Assembly (NCBI GenBank): GCA_002633005.1
Contig: NMRA01000338.1
Location: 395,511-459,510, forward strand
Reading direction: 5' to 3'
DNA: 64,000 bases
From: Phoronis australis
Taxonomy: Eukaryota; Phoronida; Phoronidae
The stretch's first letter is position 1. Every line of letters starts with the position of its first letter. Under the pieces are notes generated by a model. That model did not search any database, was not told where the DNA came from, and worked only from the letters and a program-made list of their open reading frames with translations. Shown here in pieces: positions 40,801 through 51,215 of this stretch. The translations under genes and the position numbers were made by a program.

Positions 40801-43404
40801 CCAACGACAGTGAATGTATCAACAGAAGCATCAACAAAAACAACAGCAAATGAGACAACATCACCAGAAACTTCNTTCTCGTTGTAAAATAATTTGACAG
40901 TGTTGCCTTTTTCACAGGTGCTTTGAAGAACAATTCCACCAATGGACGACCACCAACGACAGTGAATGTATCAACAGAAGCATCAACAGAAACAACAGCA
41001 AATAAAACAAGAACTCCAGAAATTTCGAGACCAGTCACAGGTAAAATCCGTACCAATAATTTCCTGTGCAAAGCTTTGAAACTCATAGCAACTAAGAGCT
41101 AGGAAAAAGTTTAGGTTGAGTTGGCTTGGTGAGTGAACTTGCGCACACCACGATAAGAGGTTCTCGAAGTACAGTACATGTAGTAACAACCATGAACAAA
41201 GAGTTCCCGAATCGTCACATAATACATGTACAAAGTCAACCAACAACATAAGCGACAACAATAGCAGAAACTACGAAATCAACAACCGTAAACTTTACAC
41301 CAATCTTTTCTTCTGCAAACCTTCGAAACTGATGGTAACTAAGAGCTATGACAAATTTTAGGATAAGTTGGCTTGATGGGTGATCTTGCCCTCACCAGGA
41401 TAAGGGGTATTCAAGGTTCTGTAAATGTAGTGGCAGCCATGAACAAAGAATTCCCGGTTCGTCACATAATACATGTACAATGGAAACCACAACAGAAACG
41501 ACAACAACATCAAAAACTTCGAAATCAACAACAGATAAAATTGAAACTAATTTCCTCTACAAACTTTCGAAACTAATGGTCACCAAGAGCTAGGACAACT
41601 TTAGGTTAAGTTGGCTTGGCAAATGAACTTACCCGCAACAGGATAAGAGGTACTCGAAGTATTGGAACATGTACTGGCAACCATAAACAGAGAATTCGAC
41701 AAATAATACATCCACAATGTCAAACAATACATGTCTACGTTGACTCGTCGAACTTTTCTCGTTGTAAATGAATGTGACAGTGTTACCTTTTTCACAGGTA
41801 CTTTGGAGAACAATGCAACCAATGGACGACCACCAACGGCAGTGAATGTATCAACAGAAGCATCAACAAAAACAGCAGCAAATCAGACAACAACACCAGA
41901 AACTTCGAGATCAGCCACAGGTAAATACCGTACCAATAATTTCCTGTTCAAAGCTTTAAAACTCTTAGCAACTAAGAATTGAACAAAGAGTTCCCGATTC
42001 GTCACATAACACATGTACAATGTCAACCAACAACATAAACGACAAAAACACCAGAAACTACGAAATCAACAACAAGTAAACTTTACACCAATCTTTTTTC
42101 TGCAAACATTCGAAACTAATGGTAACTCATAGCGACTAGTCTTCTTGCGACGTACAACCAAAATGTTGGGAAACAACACAAAACTCACCGCTGCAGTTTA
42201 AAGATTTTTTTAAATGGAATCCATTACACTGTGTATGCCACCGTACAGTAGCAAATCATCACAAACGACTTTCTCACATCCGAAGTGTAAGCTGAAATAC
42301 ACTAGCTTTCCACGCAAATACGCCATAAGTGAGAGTGTTTACATAAGTTACTTCTGAGAGTTGTCCAAGGTTAATTGCAGGATCTGGCTGAATCATAATA
42401 ATGTAATATCTTCGCCTTGGTTTGCCTAATTTTTCTGTTTTATTTATCTGCCCTCGCTGGGGTTATTATCATTGTTTAATCTATTAATTATTCCAGTGAC
42501 TCGGTATTTGACAGAAGTCGGTCCTCAGGCTTTTAAATGAGTCCCTCATCTTGACGGTAGACTCCTTTGTTAAACGAAAACATTGTTCTTGTTCCTACTT
42601 TAGGATTGTCGTGTTACACTTGTGACCCAGATGTACGTGACTCATGTCACCAGAAACTCGAAGAATGTGATGCGGACAAACATTGGTGCGTGGACATTGT
42701 CACAGAATATCCTGGTGGACAAACGACTATCAAAAAGAAAGGGTAAATTCTTTTAAATGAGAACTGGTTTGGATGTCATTTGAAGGATTGTGTACGTGCT
42801 ATGTACTTTCGCATGTTCTCTCAGCAAATTCCTCAGTACCAAAAGCCCCACCTATCTGTAGGTATCAGTTCCCTCTGTAAGGTACTTAACGGTCATCGGC
42901 ACCTGTGGAATTTTGTTGACCTGTCCCACCGCGCTTCTCAATAGTGTTATGGATGGGTTTCTGTCACTCGTTCTAATATTGAACTGTCTCAGATATCTTG
43001 ATTGGTAAGTGAAAAGGTAAGGAAGAAGCACCAGCGATATATCTGTATAGAGACTGGCCGTACGTCCCTGTGCTTCCCCTTCCCGATTCTCACGCGGCGC
43101 CCTATGTTCTCCCGCACTAAAGTTCCCTGACCACCCCTTCTATTTTCTTTGGTCGTGCCTGGAGGTTTAAACCTTGAACTATCTCGAACACAAGTCACTT
43201 TCAGCAGTTTCGGGTAACAGTTGTTTTTCATTTTGTTTCAGATGTTCCCCGAAATCCGCCGAATGCGGCGGCGTTACTCTTTGTGAACAAAAGTATAGCA
43301 TGAACGATTATATCCGTAGGATTTATGAATTAGAGGCCACTGTGTGTCAGTACTGTTGCGCTACGTCAGGGTGTAACACACGCACCGGTGTGCCAATATT
43401 TTGA
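28829..43404 (+). CDS. Thr-rich mucin-like protein with C-terminal LU (Ly6/uPAR) domain
   Basis: The first exon, 28829-28958, gives a hydrophobic signal peptide (LKLVVICCHLHSSTSA) and ends in phase 1. It is followed by tandem phase-1/phase-1 exons. A 33-aa variant at 29225-29323 (with 29324 as donor G) precedes 41-aa copies at 29838-29960, 30309-30431, 31195-31317, 31836-31958, 32226-32348, 37478-37600, 38365-38487, 39008-39130, 39889-40011, 40918-41040 and 41798-41920. Exons 42604-42742 and 43242-43404 then encode one LU domain (LSCYTCDPDVRDSC to CCATSGCN) and stop 7 residues later, so there is no GPI signal. The total of 1884 nt gives 627 aa in frame. Each repeat is about one third Thr with NNTT, NVS and NKT sequons, so heavy O- and N-glycosylation and a secreted or surface role are inferred. 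The true number of exons used and the first exon need transcript support. Confidence 0.72.
32886..36621. mobile_element. 3.7-kb foldback-like transposon inside a mucin exon
   Basis: The left end CCCATACCAAAA at 32886 is matched by the inverted TTTTGGTATGGG ending at 36621. The host exon is cut after its 16th base with AA duplicated: 16 + 107 nt restores the standard 123-nt exon. The arms are made of GCAAGCTTGC palindromes and GCCGCAAACA-type subrepeats. The left arm (to about 33340) holds two roughly 70-bp tandem copies. The right arm (36176-36440) holds about 6.5 copies of a 41-bp unit (CACTTTTTCACCAATAAAGT core). The interior, 33345-36130, has no ORF longer than 77 codons, so the element is non-autonomous. 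The structure recalls the foldback/TU class of elements. Confidence 0.85.
36176..36440. repeat. 41-bp tandem repeat in the right transposon arm
   Basis: About 6.5 copies with a strict 41-bp period, each carrying CACCAATAAAGTTTCCTGCA followed by ACTTTCCCGCAAA. It is the subterminal repeat of the 32886-36621 element. Confidence 0.9.
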
Positions 43405-43451
43405 ACCTTGTATCCACATTGATGGTAGCGTGATGTGCACGACTTCAAATG

Positions 43452-43457
43452 AATAAA
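43452..43457 (+). terminator. Polyadenylation signal of the mucin-LU gene
   Basis: AATAAA 47 bp after the TGA at 43402-43404, which is the expected position for a short 3'UTR. Confidence 0.6.
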
Positions 43458-44469
43458 TACAACGTTCGTTCACCGACTGTTTTGCCTAGCATGCAGAATC
43501 ACACTATGGTCGTATAGGAAACAGCTCACGATCGATCTCACTCCACGCACCACACATCCTGGAGTCAGAGATTAGTGTTCCCCACGCAAGCTGACTTCTC
43601 TCGACGTTTTGTCGAGTATTGGGTTTTTAAATCAATTCTGATTTTTTGCCTTCACAGTTGTCACAAAGCATACCTGAACTATTGCATAACTATTATCCGT
43701 CCTCTTCCTAAAAACGACTCCGCTGTGCGTTTCATTCTTTGCCAATTGTTACTGTCGTAGACTAAGGTCATTTTCCAAATGGCTCATACAAGTAAAAACT
43801 AGGACAGTTAACGTGTTAAAATGGCTCACTTTGGTTGGTTTACTTTGGAGGTCGTTTCTCAAACCACGGCATCAACTTTTCCGTAGAGGAGTCACGTATA
43901 AAACAGGGAAAGATTTTTCTGGAACATGTTCATATTTTCCCATATGATTGCATTCACCTTTTTCTGTGTTCGCTGATTTGAGCATCGCGACTACCTCAGG
44001 TAGGGCTTTGATTAGAAAAACGTAGGCAAAGTTTTGTTGCAAGGGGTAATGACCATCTCCAGCGCCTGTGTCCTAATAATTGTTAACTGCAGACTGTTAC
44101 ATGTCACAGTCCAGTCGCACCCTGATCTGACATATACTGCTGACTCGACACATTTTGTCTCCCCGGCGACTTGCCAACCAAAACGTCATGTAGAAGCCGA
44201 TGTTGCCGTTGGTGAATAGACCAAATCAGTGACTCACCAAGTTGCCTAGTTTAACTGCAATGCCATTGACCAGCTTCGATTGTTGACCACAAGGTGATTG
44301 TAATGAATAAACAGTCTCAGCTTTCCTGCAATTACAACTGCTACAGCTTCAGCTAGACGGATGATTGTCTGTTAATAAGTACTTTAAAGTTCTTTTAAAA
44401 TCACCAATTTCATATCAAAAACACAAAAACCAATCCCAAGCGTTAATCCGCTGTCAAATTAGAACATTC
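43458..44469. other. Intergenic, nothing supported
   Basis: The spacer between the mucin-LU gene end and the LINE holds only short ORFs of about 60 codons without splice, motif or similarity support. Confidence 0.5.
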
Positions 44470-46100
44470 TCAAAGGGAGAGGGAGAGGAAGAAGGAGAGG
44501 GAGAGGGAGACTGGATCGTAGTTGCTAATAATAAAATTGTTTAAGAACCTCGAGAATGCTTGCAAAGTATGTGTTTTTCTTATATTTAGAGCAGAGACTG
44601 GTATTTCGTTGTTGTTTATAAGTCGAGGAATTTCAAATCCAATGCAGGCTCTTGATGACAATCTTTGGGACGGAGGAATTAAAATTTTGGGTTGTATTGT
44701 CGGAATAGCAGCTGAGTATTGATTCAGGTATATTGGAGTTTTAATGTGTCTGGTTGATTTATATTGGATGGGTTTGTTACTGTAAAAATACTTAGAAAGG
44801 TGATTATTGAGGAATTTGTAGTAAAACTTTGCAGTTGGGATTTTAAAGATGTCTTGAAGTAGAGGGAGGCGAAGTTCCTTATATATGGGCAGAGTGTGTG
44901 CATTATAACTGGAATTTGATATATTCCGAAGGATTCTCTTCTGGGCTGTCTGGAGCTTCTTAGTGTTGCCAAAACCCCAAGTTGTATTGCCATAGTTTAA
45001 ATGTGGGAGGACAAGTGAATTATGTATTAACTTGAGAGCTGTAAGAGGAAGATAAGATTTCAATTTGTATAAGAGTCCACCGAGATTGTTAAGTTTGTTT
45101 GAGATGAGGTTTATGTGGGGGCACCACGAGAGGTTTTTGTCAACGGCAATACCAAGGAAAGGAAAACTGTTGACATGACATATTGTTTTGCTATTTATAT
45201 AAATGGTGGGAATAATAAATTTTTCAATTTTCTTTTGGGGGTAGTGGAAGATCATTAATTTATTTTTGATGTGTTAATTGAAAGTTTGTTCACGGAAAAC
45301 CAGTCTGAAATAGATTTTAGGTTGTTGTTGATGGTGGTTGATTGCTGTAAAGTGTGTTGGGAAGATTCAGTCAGTTTGTAAGGTGTGACGAGGCAAGTAT
45401 CGTCAGCATAAAGAAGTGTGTCCATGGGAGAAGAAAACAAAAGATTGTTTATGTAAATTAAGAAGAGAAGTGGGCCACGGACAGAGCCTTGGATAACTCC
45501 GGTAGCTATTGGTAACCAACTGGAAGGTGTCTCTCGGTGAAACATATTGGGTGCGGTTCGAGAGATGATTTTTAAACAGTGTGTATTCAACCCCAGTAAT
45601 ACCATAGTGGTTTATCTTTTGCAATAGTATTTGGTGGTCTATTGTGTCAAAACCTTTAGAGAGATCGAGAAAGATGACCAGGGGATTCATGTCATTATCA
45701 AGATGGGAACAAATGCGGTCTAAAAGTTTAAGCAAAGCAAGTTCTGTAGAGTGACATTTCCTGAAGCCATATTGATGTTTATAAAGAATATTATTTTCGT
45801 TTAGGAAAGTTGAATGTTGTGTATGGATAATTTCTTCTATAATTTTTAGTGGGTTAGGAGAATAGAAATGGGTCTGTAACTGCCAGGGTGCTCTGGTTCC
45901 AACCATGTTGTTTAAATCTGGGATTCCCTTAGCAAACTTGAGAGCATCTGGAAATATACCAGTGAGCAAGCACTGGTTGATGATGGTCGTGAGAGGTTTA
46001 ATTATAAAAGGACTGCTTATTTTGATAATTTTAGATGATAAATTGTCATAACCAGTAGTATTTTTTGCGTCCATGTCTCTAATAATATCTAGTATATGTT
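44470..46100 (-). mobile_element. 5'-truncated CR1/L2-like LINE, RT domain, frameshifted
   Basis: Three overlapping minus-strand frames make one reverse transcriptase. 46074-45403 has TTGYDNLSSKIIK, YGFRKCHSTELALLKLLDRI and VIFLDLSKGFDTIDHQILL (motif A). 45605-45255 has TGVIQGSVRGPLLFLIYIN (motif B) and LLYADDTCLV (catalytic YADD). 45255-44470 has HVNSFPFLGIAVDKNLSW (motif E) and the thumb/C-terminal region HNSLVLPHLNYGNTTWG. At least two frameshifts inactivate it and the endonuclease is missing. The 3' end is a (TCTCCC)n microsatellite at 44474-44512, as in CR1/L2-type LINEs that lack a poly(A) tail. Confidence 0.88.
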
Positions 46101-46299
46101 TATTATTAATAGTTTGAAAGAAAACTTAAATTTGTTTGGCGTCGGAAGATAGTCTTTGAAATTCTTTTTTTTATCCTATTTATTGATTCAGGAAACCTTT
46201 TTACACTCAGTGACGATTGTTTTGGCACGGGTCTTAAAACATAAAGTCGGGAAATAAGGCGTCTTATGTTATTTACTTTGAAGTTGGTCATTTTTACCT

Positions 46300-49100
46300 G
46301 CCGATGTATGAAGAATAAGCTTTAACTAACTGATAGTTGATTTTAAAAATATCTCAATGGTTTACGAGAGCTATAAAGCATAATAAAAACTACCCTAAAT
46401 GGATTGTGTATTCAATAGGCATCTTGGCTATTTTATGTGGGCATACAAGGCAGGTTTATTGGACCGCAGGCAGGAATTCAATCGCTGCTTGCTGGTTTTC
46501 AACCCCTTACTCCTCTTGCCTCCAGTTTCATTTACCACAACCCACCCCAATTTGTTACCCATTTTCGTAACAAAGACCTGCAGTGTGTATTTGGAGGGGG
46601 TAAGAGCGCAGTTTTTGGACATTGGCGTAGGAAACATTTGATGGCTGGGGGATGAAAGTCTGTTAATCTTTCAATCATATTTTAAAACAAAGTTTGTGCG
46701 CTGAAAGTTTTAATAATTATTTGTTAATTAATTGATATTAACACCTGGAATATTGGGAAAGAAAACTATCTCCGCCCCCAACATTTTGGTTGAGGGGCGC
46801 CCCCATTTTTGCTCCTAACGCTTCTTCAGCAGATCTAGCTTATATTTATTACTTCCCTGGCCCCCCTGGACAAAATCTTACAGGTTTTGTTCCTGCTCAT
46901 CCTCCTGTCACCTATTTTCACCTGTTTACCTCTAATTACTGCATGAGTCACACCCTTGCTTATGATATCATGAGGAAAGTTCGCCTAGTCTCACAATTTT
47001 CTGGCCCTTATCACAAACAATATCTAACTATAATAAACACCAGGCTAATTGCTGACAGACACATCAGACCCTTACTGAAAACCACAAATGAATGCATGGA
47101 ACTACTTTTCAAGACCAGTTGCATTGAATAAACACTTTGAGGGATATGACCCAAATTGACACACAGTTTATAGCAACGACAAGCTTTCTGTGGTAAAGTG
47201 AACTGCAGGAATTATTTAGATAAACCAGTAAGAAAACCGAAGACCCGAAAAATTTATTTTAAGCATACACTCAGAATCTCATTATTTTTATGCAAACGTT
47301 AATCAAAGCATTGCCCTGCGTAAATGAAGAAATTTCAAACCTACAGATCAATCCAGAACCCAGGGAGGTCCAAGAAATAACAATGAATTTAAATCTCACT
47401 TGTAGTTCTACCGCAGAAGCGGATCTATAGGGGGTTCATGGGTTCAACCCCCCTCAGTAGAGGATCAAAATAAAAATCTAAAAACTGTCGCCAGGAAACC
47501 AAAATCAGATACTACAAACAAAAAAATACAACGGTGGGGAGACACACCTTCCCAACCTCCCCTCCGCTCGACGCCACGCGCCTCGGATTCGCGAAAATCT
47601 TAACCCCCTCCCCTTACTGAAAACCTAGATCTGCCACTGCTCAATACCAACTAAGCTTATGTAAAATATACAACAACCCCAATTTCTTCGTCAAAACCTG
47701 TTTATTCAAGAAAGACTGCCAAACATCTGATGAGAGGCACTTAGAATCAAAGTTGCTGGAACTGAATACAATGTCAAACTTTAACAACCAGCAGACCTGC
47801 AGGCAATAACTAAAACAACAAGGATCCTGAAGAACAATAATCCTTCATTTAGAAGTGTAGTGGAATATAACAAGGTGATGTAGAATAGGAATCACATACA
47901 AACACTTATAAACTGAATGAATTTGTAGCAGGTACATGTATAAAAATATTTTCAACCACACGAAGTTAACAGCATTAATTTTTTCCTAACCTGTAAATGA
48001 TTGAGACATTGTTGAACAAAATGCCTATCATAGTATCGCTCACATATAAAGGAAATATGTTCGCCTTCGCAAAGTACATGTATTAAGCTGTCGAATTCTG
48101 CTCATACATTTAATTAAAATCTGATTTGGGCCCGAAAGCCAGTACATAGTGAGAGTAATATGCTGGGAACAGGACAACACCAATCACCACAGCTGTAGAT
48201 GGTAAGCTCCAATTTTTAGTTAGAGGATTAGGGCAGAGTATTGGCTAGGATTTTGCACGTGAGACATTCCCCCGAACTGCCAAATGGAATATGGGAGAGT
48301 TTTAGGGGGTGCCATGGCCCCCTCAGCCCCCTCTAAATCCGCCACAGCAATGGTCCTGTTTAGATAGTGCTCACCATTTTTCATTCTGCTATATTTTAAC
48401 CGAAATCACTCGTGCGAAGTCATACAGAAAGCAGCTACCACTTTTCCTGCTACATGTGTTCATGATCATCTGGTCTCTTGCAATGCTTTATGAATGAACC
48501 TCAGATCAGCATGTTTACTACAGAAATAAGCAAAACATCGTGTGAATACTGGAAGGGACAAAGAAGTTGCTTATATACAACAAAGCAAGTTAACACAAGG
48601 TAATTTCCGTCTGAAATCTGTTCGCTAAATAGTACTATGCGACGTGCTACCTTAAACGTAATTTTAAAATGAACATGGATTTCATGACAGCATTCAATAA
48701 AGAAACAACTTAGTAACAACAAGAATAATTTGAAAAAAAAACGTCATCCCTGGCAACAACATATGGCCGAGTGATTTTAGAATGATTACAAGAAGATCAA
48801 TTTATCAAAACAAACTCAAACAAATCAAAAATTATAACAACATTACAAGGATATTGCTGTACTGCCCAAGTTAGATGTTAATGAGAATATTCTGGCTTAT
48901 ACCTCCGTCTTAAGTGGCTTATTGCTCACGTTTCATATAGAGTAAGGTATTCTTCCTTTTCTTCAACAATAAGATTTTAAATGACATCTGTAGCTTATAA
49001 TCTATGCAAACATTGGTATGGTGTTGTTTTCTTGAATTTTGATCTTTCCCGTTGTGTTTAGTCCGTTTTAATTTTACTGACTAAATGGGCTTTTTACCGC
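46300..49100. other. Intergenic with repeat debris
   Basis: No gene can be supported. 46616-46810 and 48300-48350 contain CCCCC/GGGGG-rich dispersed-repeat pieces. 47416-47640 begins GCGGATCTATAGGGGG and ends CTAGATCTGCCAC, matching short inverted ends of a MITE-like repeat. A 113-codon plus frame at 46790-47131 partly overlaps repeat sequence. Confidence 0.45.
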
Positions 49101-49112
49101 AACCAAATTGTT

Positions 49113-49118
49113 TTTATT
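49113..49118 (-). terminator. Candidate polyadenylation signal of the unrecognised minus gene
   Basis: TTTATT on the plus strand reads AATAAA on the minus strand, just after a short frame (MDINVALPGSLSPKVELWGF) ending in TAA. It is consistent with, but does not prove, the gene's 3' end. Confidence 0.35.
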
Positions 49119-49650
49119 GACAGAAATTTCTTTAAAAACCCCAGAGTTCAACTTTTGGAGACAGACTGCCTGGGAGTGCTACATTTATGTCCATGGTAAG
49201 GGTATAATTATACTTTTACGTGATGTAATGCTGCTATGAGAACCAAACACAAGTACGATTTTATAGTAGATCTAGACTTAGTGAGAGATGGTAAATTCTT
49301 TCGGATTTTGTCACCTTTTTCTATTATCATTAAGTGTACCTCATTATCATGGGTTACTTTCTGCGATTATAGAACCACAATTTTTATGAGTAGGCCTACG
49401 TCTGATCCTCTTCTGTGTGTGACGAGCCTTCTGCCTCAGATAGAATTTTTTTCATGTAGGCAAATTATTGTTCACTGCTTGTCATACTTGAAACACTTTC
49501 TTGTCTTCAAAAATGTATCAGATATCCTGGGTGCCAAAATCCAATGAAACAGACACTGACATAAACATAAAATGAATTACCAATTAGTGATTGCATATGT
49601 AAATGTTACTAATACTTAATTGAAGAGCATTGGGTACTGTGAGTACATAC

Positions 49651-51215
49651 ATGGTAATTTCAATGTTTTGGGGGGGTATTTTGGTGCTGTCTTGTGACTG
49701 AAGTCTCTGATTCATTTCTCCTAGTTTTGTCTCTTCTATCATGTACGATTCAGTCTCAGTGAATATCTGAAGTGGCTGCAGGTCACATAAAATAAACAAA
49801 GACTGCATGCAGGGAACAGACTGCTGTACATAGGATTCCAAGGCGTTTTTCAAAAATATTTTTGTAGAAAACTTATTTTTACGCTTCTTAAGATCAGCCG
49901 AAGAATTTAAAAGCAATTGAAAACTAGATTTTATCAACAAATGTTTTATGCATAATATTTAACAGCAAAAGTATATTATCTTACCTCGCTCATCTTATTG
50001 TTTTGGTAGTAATCGTTTCCTGGTTCGGCTTCCATCAAGCGTTTGATGTTGTGACCGGGCCAAACGGGAATTATTCGACAACTAAGTCACCATTTGGAAT
50101 TGATACAATAATTCCGTTGGTCCAATGTCCACATTCGTTGACAGTTTAGCAACTGTCACCAACTTTAAAAAATTCTACCATTATTTTGTTTCTTGTCCTA
50201 CTCAATATTACTCATTTACATGAATGACACTACTGACGTTTGCTACACCAAGTTACCCATGCAAATTTCATTGTTCAAGTAACGTAGTATATTATATAGC
50301 TGTCAAAGTATTATATCCAGTGTTAAGAAAGCAACATCAAGTTTTAAACAGTGTAAGAATTAAACTAATTTTAAAATGTTTGAAATAAAACACTAGGGTG
50401 TTTATTGACGATTACTACAACTTTTGTATTCATACACCGCCTTCACATCAACTGGTTATTTCGTACAATCATAAGTATTGGGCGCAGAAAAAAATGATGT
50501 TATGTCATACCCTGTTTCTTGTGCAGTTTTTTTGTATATTCTAACGAAAAGTCTTTAAATAGTTCATAAAATTAATTTATCGAGTATCCAGAATAATAAG
50601 CCCAGCAGCTAACGGCTTGTGGCTGGGTGTCAAGCTCCATTGTTTACTATTTCTACTACTAGTGACAACAGGGGGTTTGGTAAGTTGATACTTTCTAGGT
50701 TATAAACAGCTAAATAGCAATACAGGGGCTGTGGTGCTGTAGCTGGAGACAAGGGGCCTGAAACTGACTTAAGGTCATTTTAGACTTAAGTCCAAGATTT
50801 GTCTCAAGTTCCAATCTTTGAAACTTCCACATCCGGTAAGATTAAGACAAAACGTAGTAAAAAACTTGCATCAAACTTAATATCTCTTTCTCGAAACGGA
50901 ATAGAGGCAAATTTAAGTTTTATCTTAAAATTGACAGAAATTTGTCCAAGCTAAGTCAGTATTCTCGGAACGTTTCCCACAAAGGCGAGTTTTCGTCATG
51001 ATTTCTCATATTTTTTATTATCTTTACTGTCCATTTTTTTCTTGATATACTCTATATTTTGCCCATGTGTATTTTCCATTGCACTGCTCATGTTTTTTGC
51101 TTTCAATATTTCAAATAAAGACACTTTACAATTTTGAATTTGACAAACTAAAAACGGCCGTAATCAACGCCTCACGTACTTCGTCGTCGCACACACACTC
51201 GCTAGGTGTCGCCAT
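49651..51215 (-). CDS. Unrecognised gene, three phase-compatible 5' exons
   Basis: Exon 1 (51215-51130) starts with ATG and encodes MATPSECVCDDEVREALITA followed by VFSLSNSK. Its donor TT/GTAAAG is in phase 2. Exon 2 (50081-49985), after ACTTAG, adds the one base needed and encodes CRIIPVWPGHNIKRLMEAEP plus GNDYYQNNKMSE, ending phase 0 at GAG/GTAAGA. Exon 3 (49886-49651), after CTTAAG, opens in phase 0 with KRKNKFSTKIFLKNALESYV, continues open for 236 nt and meets AT/GTATGT. Three matching phases in a row are unlikely by chance. A terminal exon near 49135-49200, with a stop and AATAAA at 49118-49113, is possible but its acceptor phase is unresolved. I do not recognise the protein. It has no signal peptide or obvious domain. 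It lies in tandem 1.8 kb downstream of FAM91A1. Confidence 0.5.

Larger units (their letters stand above)
29225..41920 (+). repeat. Tandem array of 14 mucin exons with their introns
   Basis: Fourteen exon copies share GCTTTGAAGAACAA at the 5' side, AATGGACGACC in the middle and a CCACAG/GTAAA donor. The acceptors are TTTTTCCCAG or TTTTTCACAG. Copy 7 (32870-32885 plus 36624-36730) is split by a transposon. Copy 12 (from 40766) is cut by the N at 40875. Spacings cluster near 390-470, 610-645 and 870-890 bp, reflecting one, two or three roughly 240-bp intron modules (AAGAGCTAGGACAAATTTAG ... GTACTCGAAGTACTGTACAT ...) per exon. Some extra modules retain a 39-nt mini-exon that would also keep phase 1 (for example 38062-38100). 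Confidence 0.9.

Noticed and set aside
29668..41261. Many minus-strand ORFs of 70-170 codons across the mucin array (Leu/Val-rich)
   Set aside because: They are reverse shadows of the Thr-rich repeat exons: ACA/ACC codons read as TGT/GGT-rich hydrophobic frames. They recur with every copy and lack their own splice or start context.
46790..47131. 113-codon plus ORF
   Set aside because: It begins without an ATG inside a G/C-run dispersed repeat, with no recognisable motif and no splice partners.
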